From Solitalea koreensis (GTDB taxonomy: Bacteria; Bacteroidota; Bacteroidia; Sphingobacteriales; Sphingobacteriaceae), in assembly GCF_900182575.1 (NCBI RefSeq), contig NZ_FXSZ01000017.1:1-14504 (forward strand): a stretch of DNA of 14,504 bases, in the 5' to 3' direction. The number at the start of each line of letters is the position of its first letter. Position 1 is the first letter of the stretch. The notes under the pieces were generated by a model, which saw only the letters and a list, made by a program, of their open reading frames with translations, did no database searches and had not been told where the DNA came from. A program made the position numbers and the translations under genes. Positions 13,657 to 14,504 of the stretch are shown piece by piece.

Positions 13657-13664
13657 CAAAGCTA
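13657..13664 (-). promoter_or_regulatory. Promoter -7 box for the small acidic gene
   Basis: The minus strand reads TAGCTTTG, an exact TAnnTTTG match ending 20 nt before the ATG. It predicts a leader of about 13 nt. Confidence 0.6.
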
Positions 13665-13787
13665 CACTTCTAAAACGAACCTGTTTTTTAAATATTATAT
13701 TAATATACAAAAAAATATAAAAGTATAAAAAATCAAAAAAGCCAAGATGGTTTTATGGCTCCAAGTAATTCTAAAATTGCTAATCGT

Positions 13788-13795
13788 TAACTTTG
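13788..13795 (+). promoter_or_regulatory. Promoter -7 box for the thioredoxin unit
   Basis: TAACTTTG followed by CG is an exact TAnnTTTG match, ending 20 nt before the ATG at 13816. It supports that ATG against the upstream in-frame ATG at 13747, which would precede the promoter. Confidence 0.65.
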
Positions 13796-13815
13796 CGAAA
13801 AAAAAACAGATAAAA

Positions 13816-14139
13816 ATGGCAGTAATTGTTTCAACTGATCAGGATTTTAAAAAGATATTGAGTGAGAAAAATAAAGTAGTGGTAAAGTACTACGCCGATT
13901 GGTGTGGATCATGTAAGCTTTTTTCTCCTAAATATAAAAGGATTTCAAATGATGAAAATAATTCGGAAGTTACTTTTCTGGATGTAAATGCTGAAGAGAA
14001 TGAATTAGCACGTAAAATGGCTGCCGTAGATAACCTTCCCTTTTTTGCAACCTTTTTAAATGGTGAATTTTTAGAAAGTACGGCTACATCAAAAGAGGAA
14101 GTGGTTGTGAAAATGATTGAAAATTTAAAAACGAAGTAA
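13816..14139 (+). CDS. Thioredoxin-family protein (WCGSC active site)
   Basis: A 107-residue cytoplasmic thioredoxin-fold protein without a signal peptide. The redox motif is YADWCGSCKLFSP at about residues 31-43, so the dithiol is C35/C38 with Gly-Ser between instead of the classical Gly-Pro. The cis-proline segment is VDNLPFFATFLNGE. Strand order and length (about 105-110 residues) are those of a single thioredoxin domain. It likely acts as a disulfide reductase for a peroxiredoxin or similar partner, but no partner gene is in the window. One base separates its stop from the next ATG, so the two genes are surely co-transcribed. Start chosen at 13816 because the fold begins there and the promoter lies at 13788-13795. 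Confidence 0.9.
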   Translation: MAVIVSTDQDFKKILSEKNKVVVKYYADWCGSCKLFSPKYKRISNDENNSEVTFLDVNAEENELARKMAAVDNLPFFATFLNGEFLESTATSKEEVVVKMIENLKTK

Positions 14140-14140
14140 G

Positions 14141-14383
14141 ATGAAGGTGCCGGCAATAAAAAAACTTGTTGAAAATTACGATTTGGTCTCACTTGGTTTG
14201 GCTGAAGAGGCCATAATGGAAGAGAAAACGCCAGCTATTGAAATAGAAGGTGAGGATGAAGGGGAGCAATTAACGCATGTGCTTGCTGCCATTTGGATTA
14301 AAGGCGAAATGGAAAAAAACAATATTGAATTTATTCCAGCTCTTCGGAATTATACTTCCAGAGTGCGTACGTCGATATCATAG
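14141..14383 (+). CDS. Small conserved protein, DUF6952-like
   Basis: An 80-residue acidic, mostly helical protein: MKVPAIKKLVENYDLVSLGL, then an acidic middle (EIEGEDEGEQLTHVLAAIWI), then IPALRNYTSRVRTSI. The start 'MK.P.ikkL.e' and the final 'al..y..RVr.si' resemble the small DUF6952 proteins that accompany thioredoxin and peroxiredoxin genes in Bacteroidetes. This is recalled, not searched. Function is unknown. It starts one base after the thioredoxin stop, indicating translational coupling and a shared role. The intrinsic terminator at 14447 ends the unit. Confidence 0.8.
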   Translation: MKVPAIKKLVENYDLVSLGLAEEAIMEEKTPAIEIEGEDEGEQLTHVLAAIWIKGEMEKNNIEFIPALRNYTSRVRTSIS

Positions 14384-14446
14384 TCCGGATTAGAAATTTA
14401 AGAGTGTTTTGAATCGTCCTGAAATAGGTTGACAGAATTTTATACT

Positions 14447-14477
14447 AATCCCGGTTATGCAAGTGACCGGGATTTTT
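14447..14477 (+). terminator. Intrinsic terminator of the thioredoxin/DUF6952 unit
   Basis: AATCCCGGT (14447-14455) pairs with ACCGGGATT (14466-14474) in a perfect 9-bp stem with a 10-nt loop, followed by a T run to 14477. Confidence 0.9.
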
Positions 14478-14504
14478 GTTGGTAAACACTTTCTGGTGTT
14501 TTCA

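Noticed and set aside
14429..14446. TTGACA followed by TATACT, resembling a sigma-70 promoter
   Set aside because: The spacer is only 6 nt instead of about 17, Bacteroidetes use a different consensus, and it lies just before a terminator.
14484..14501. A second hairpin (AAACAC with GTGTTT) at the window edge
   Set aside because: It has only a 6-bp AT-rich stem with its flank cut off by the window, too weak to call next to the strong terminator at 14447-14477.
1..14504. CRISPR arrays, toxin-antitoxin pairs, defence genes or prophage genes
   Set aside because: No spaced repeat arrays and no proteins of these families were seen. The remaining genes are ordinary chromosomal ones.

Overview
The window looks like chromosomal DNA of a Bacteroidota (Bacteroidetes) bacterium, probably of the order Sphingobacteriales. 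The evidence is AT-rich DNA, promoter -7 boxes of the TAnnTTTG type, almost no Shine-Dalgarno sequences, a Bacteroidetes-type LptF/G permease, RibBA fusion, very long TamB and RecA, and a tRNA-Met without an encoded CCA. The assignment below phylum is an impression from protein sequence, not a tested result.

Layout. (1) 1-118: the 3' part of a 5S rRNA, which ends an rRNA operon, and its intrinsic terminator. (2) 119-1955: an insertion-sequence graveyard with no intact gene. An old 5'-truncated transposase relic (about 161-313) is followed by a nearly full-length but badly decayed ISL3/ISAon1-like element (388-1778), whose 26-bp imperfect terminal inverted repeats and perfect 8-bp target duplication are still legible. 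Positions 314-379 and 1787-1951 are AT-rich and show no feature. (3) 1956-2114: a minus-strand tRNA-Met(CAT) with its own promoter and terminator. (4) 2173-5365, plus strand: a START/SRPBCC-like protein, an LptF/LptG-family lipopolysaccharide permease, and bifunctional RibBA for riboflavin synthesis. (5) 5367-9944, minus strand: a very large TamB-like protein. It converges on ribBA with one base between the stop codons, and its 5' end overlaps the divergent tsaD. (6) 9914-10915, plus strand: tsaD, for t6A modification of tRNA. (7) 10938-13636, minus strand: a uracil-DNA-glycosylase-superfamily protein, recA, endonuclease III and a small acidic protein. The first three form a DNA-repair neighbourhood, although terminators show that they are not one simple operon. 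(8) 13816-14477, plus strand: a thioredoxin-like protein and a small DUF6952-like protein as a two-gene unit with promoter and terminator.

Working themes are envelope biogenesis (LptF/G, TamB), translation (5S rRNA, tRNA-Met, TsaD), DNA repair and recombination (RecA, Nth, UDG-like) and thiol redox (thioredoxin). Apart from the IS region this is ordinary core genome. I see no convincing new defence or mobile system. The most informative non-routine signals are the two nested-age IS relics behind the rRNA operon, the very compact gene junctions at both ends of tamB, and the terminator of ribBA embedded in tamB coding sequence.
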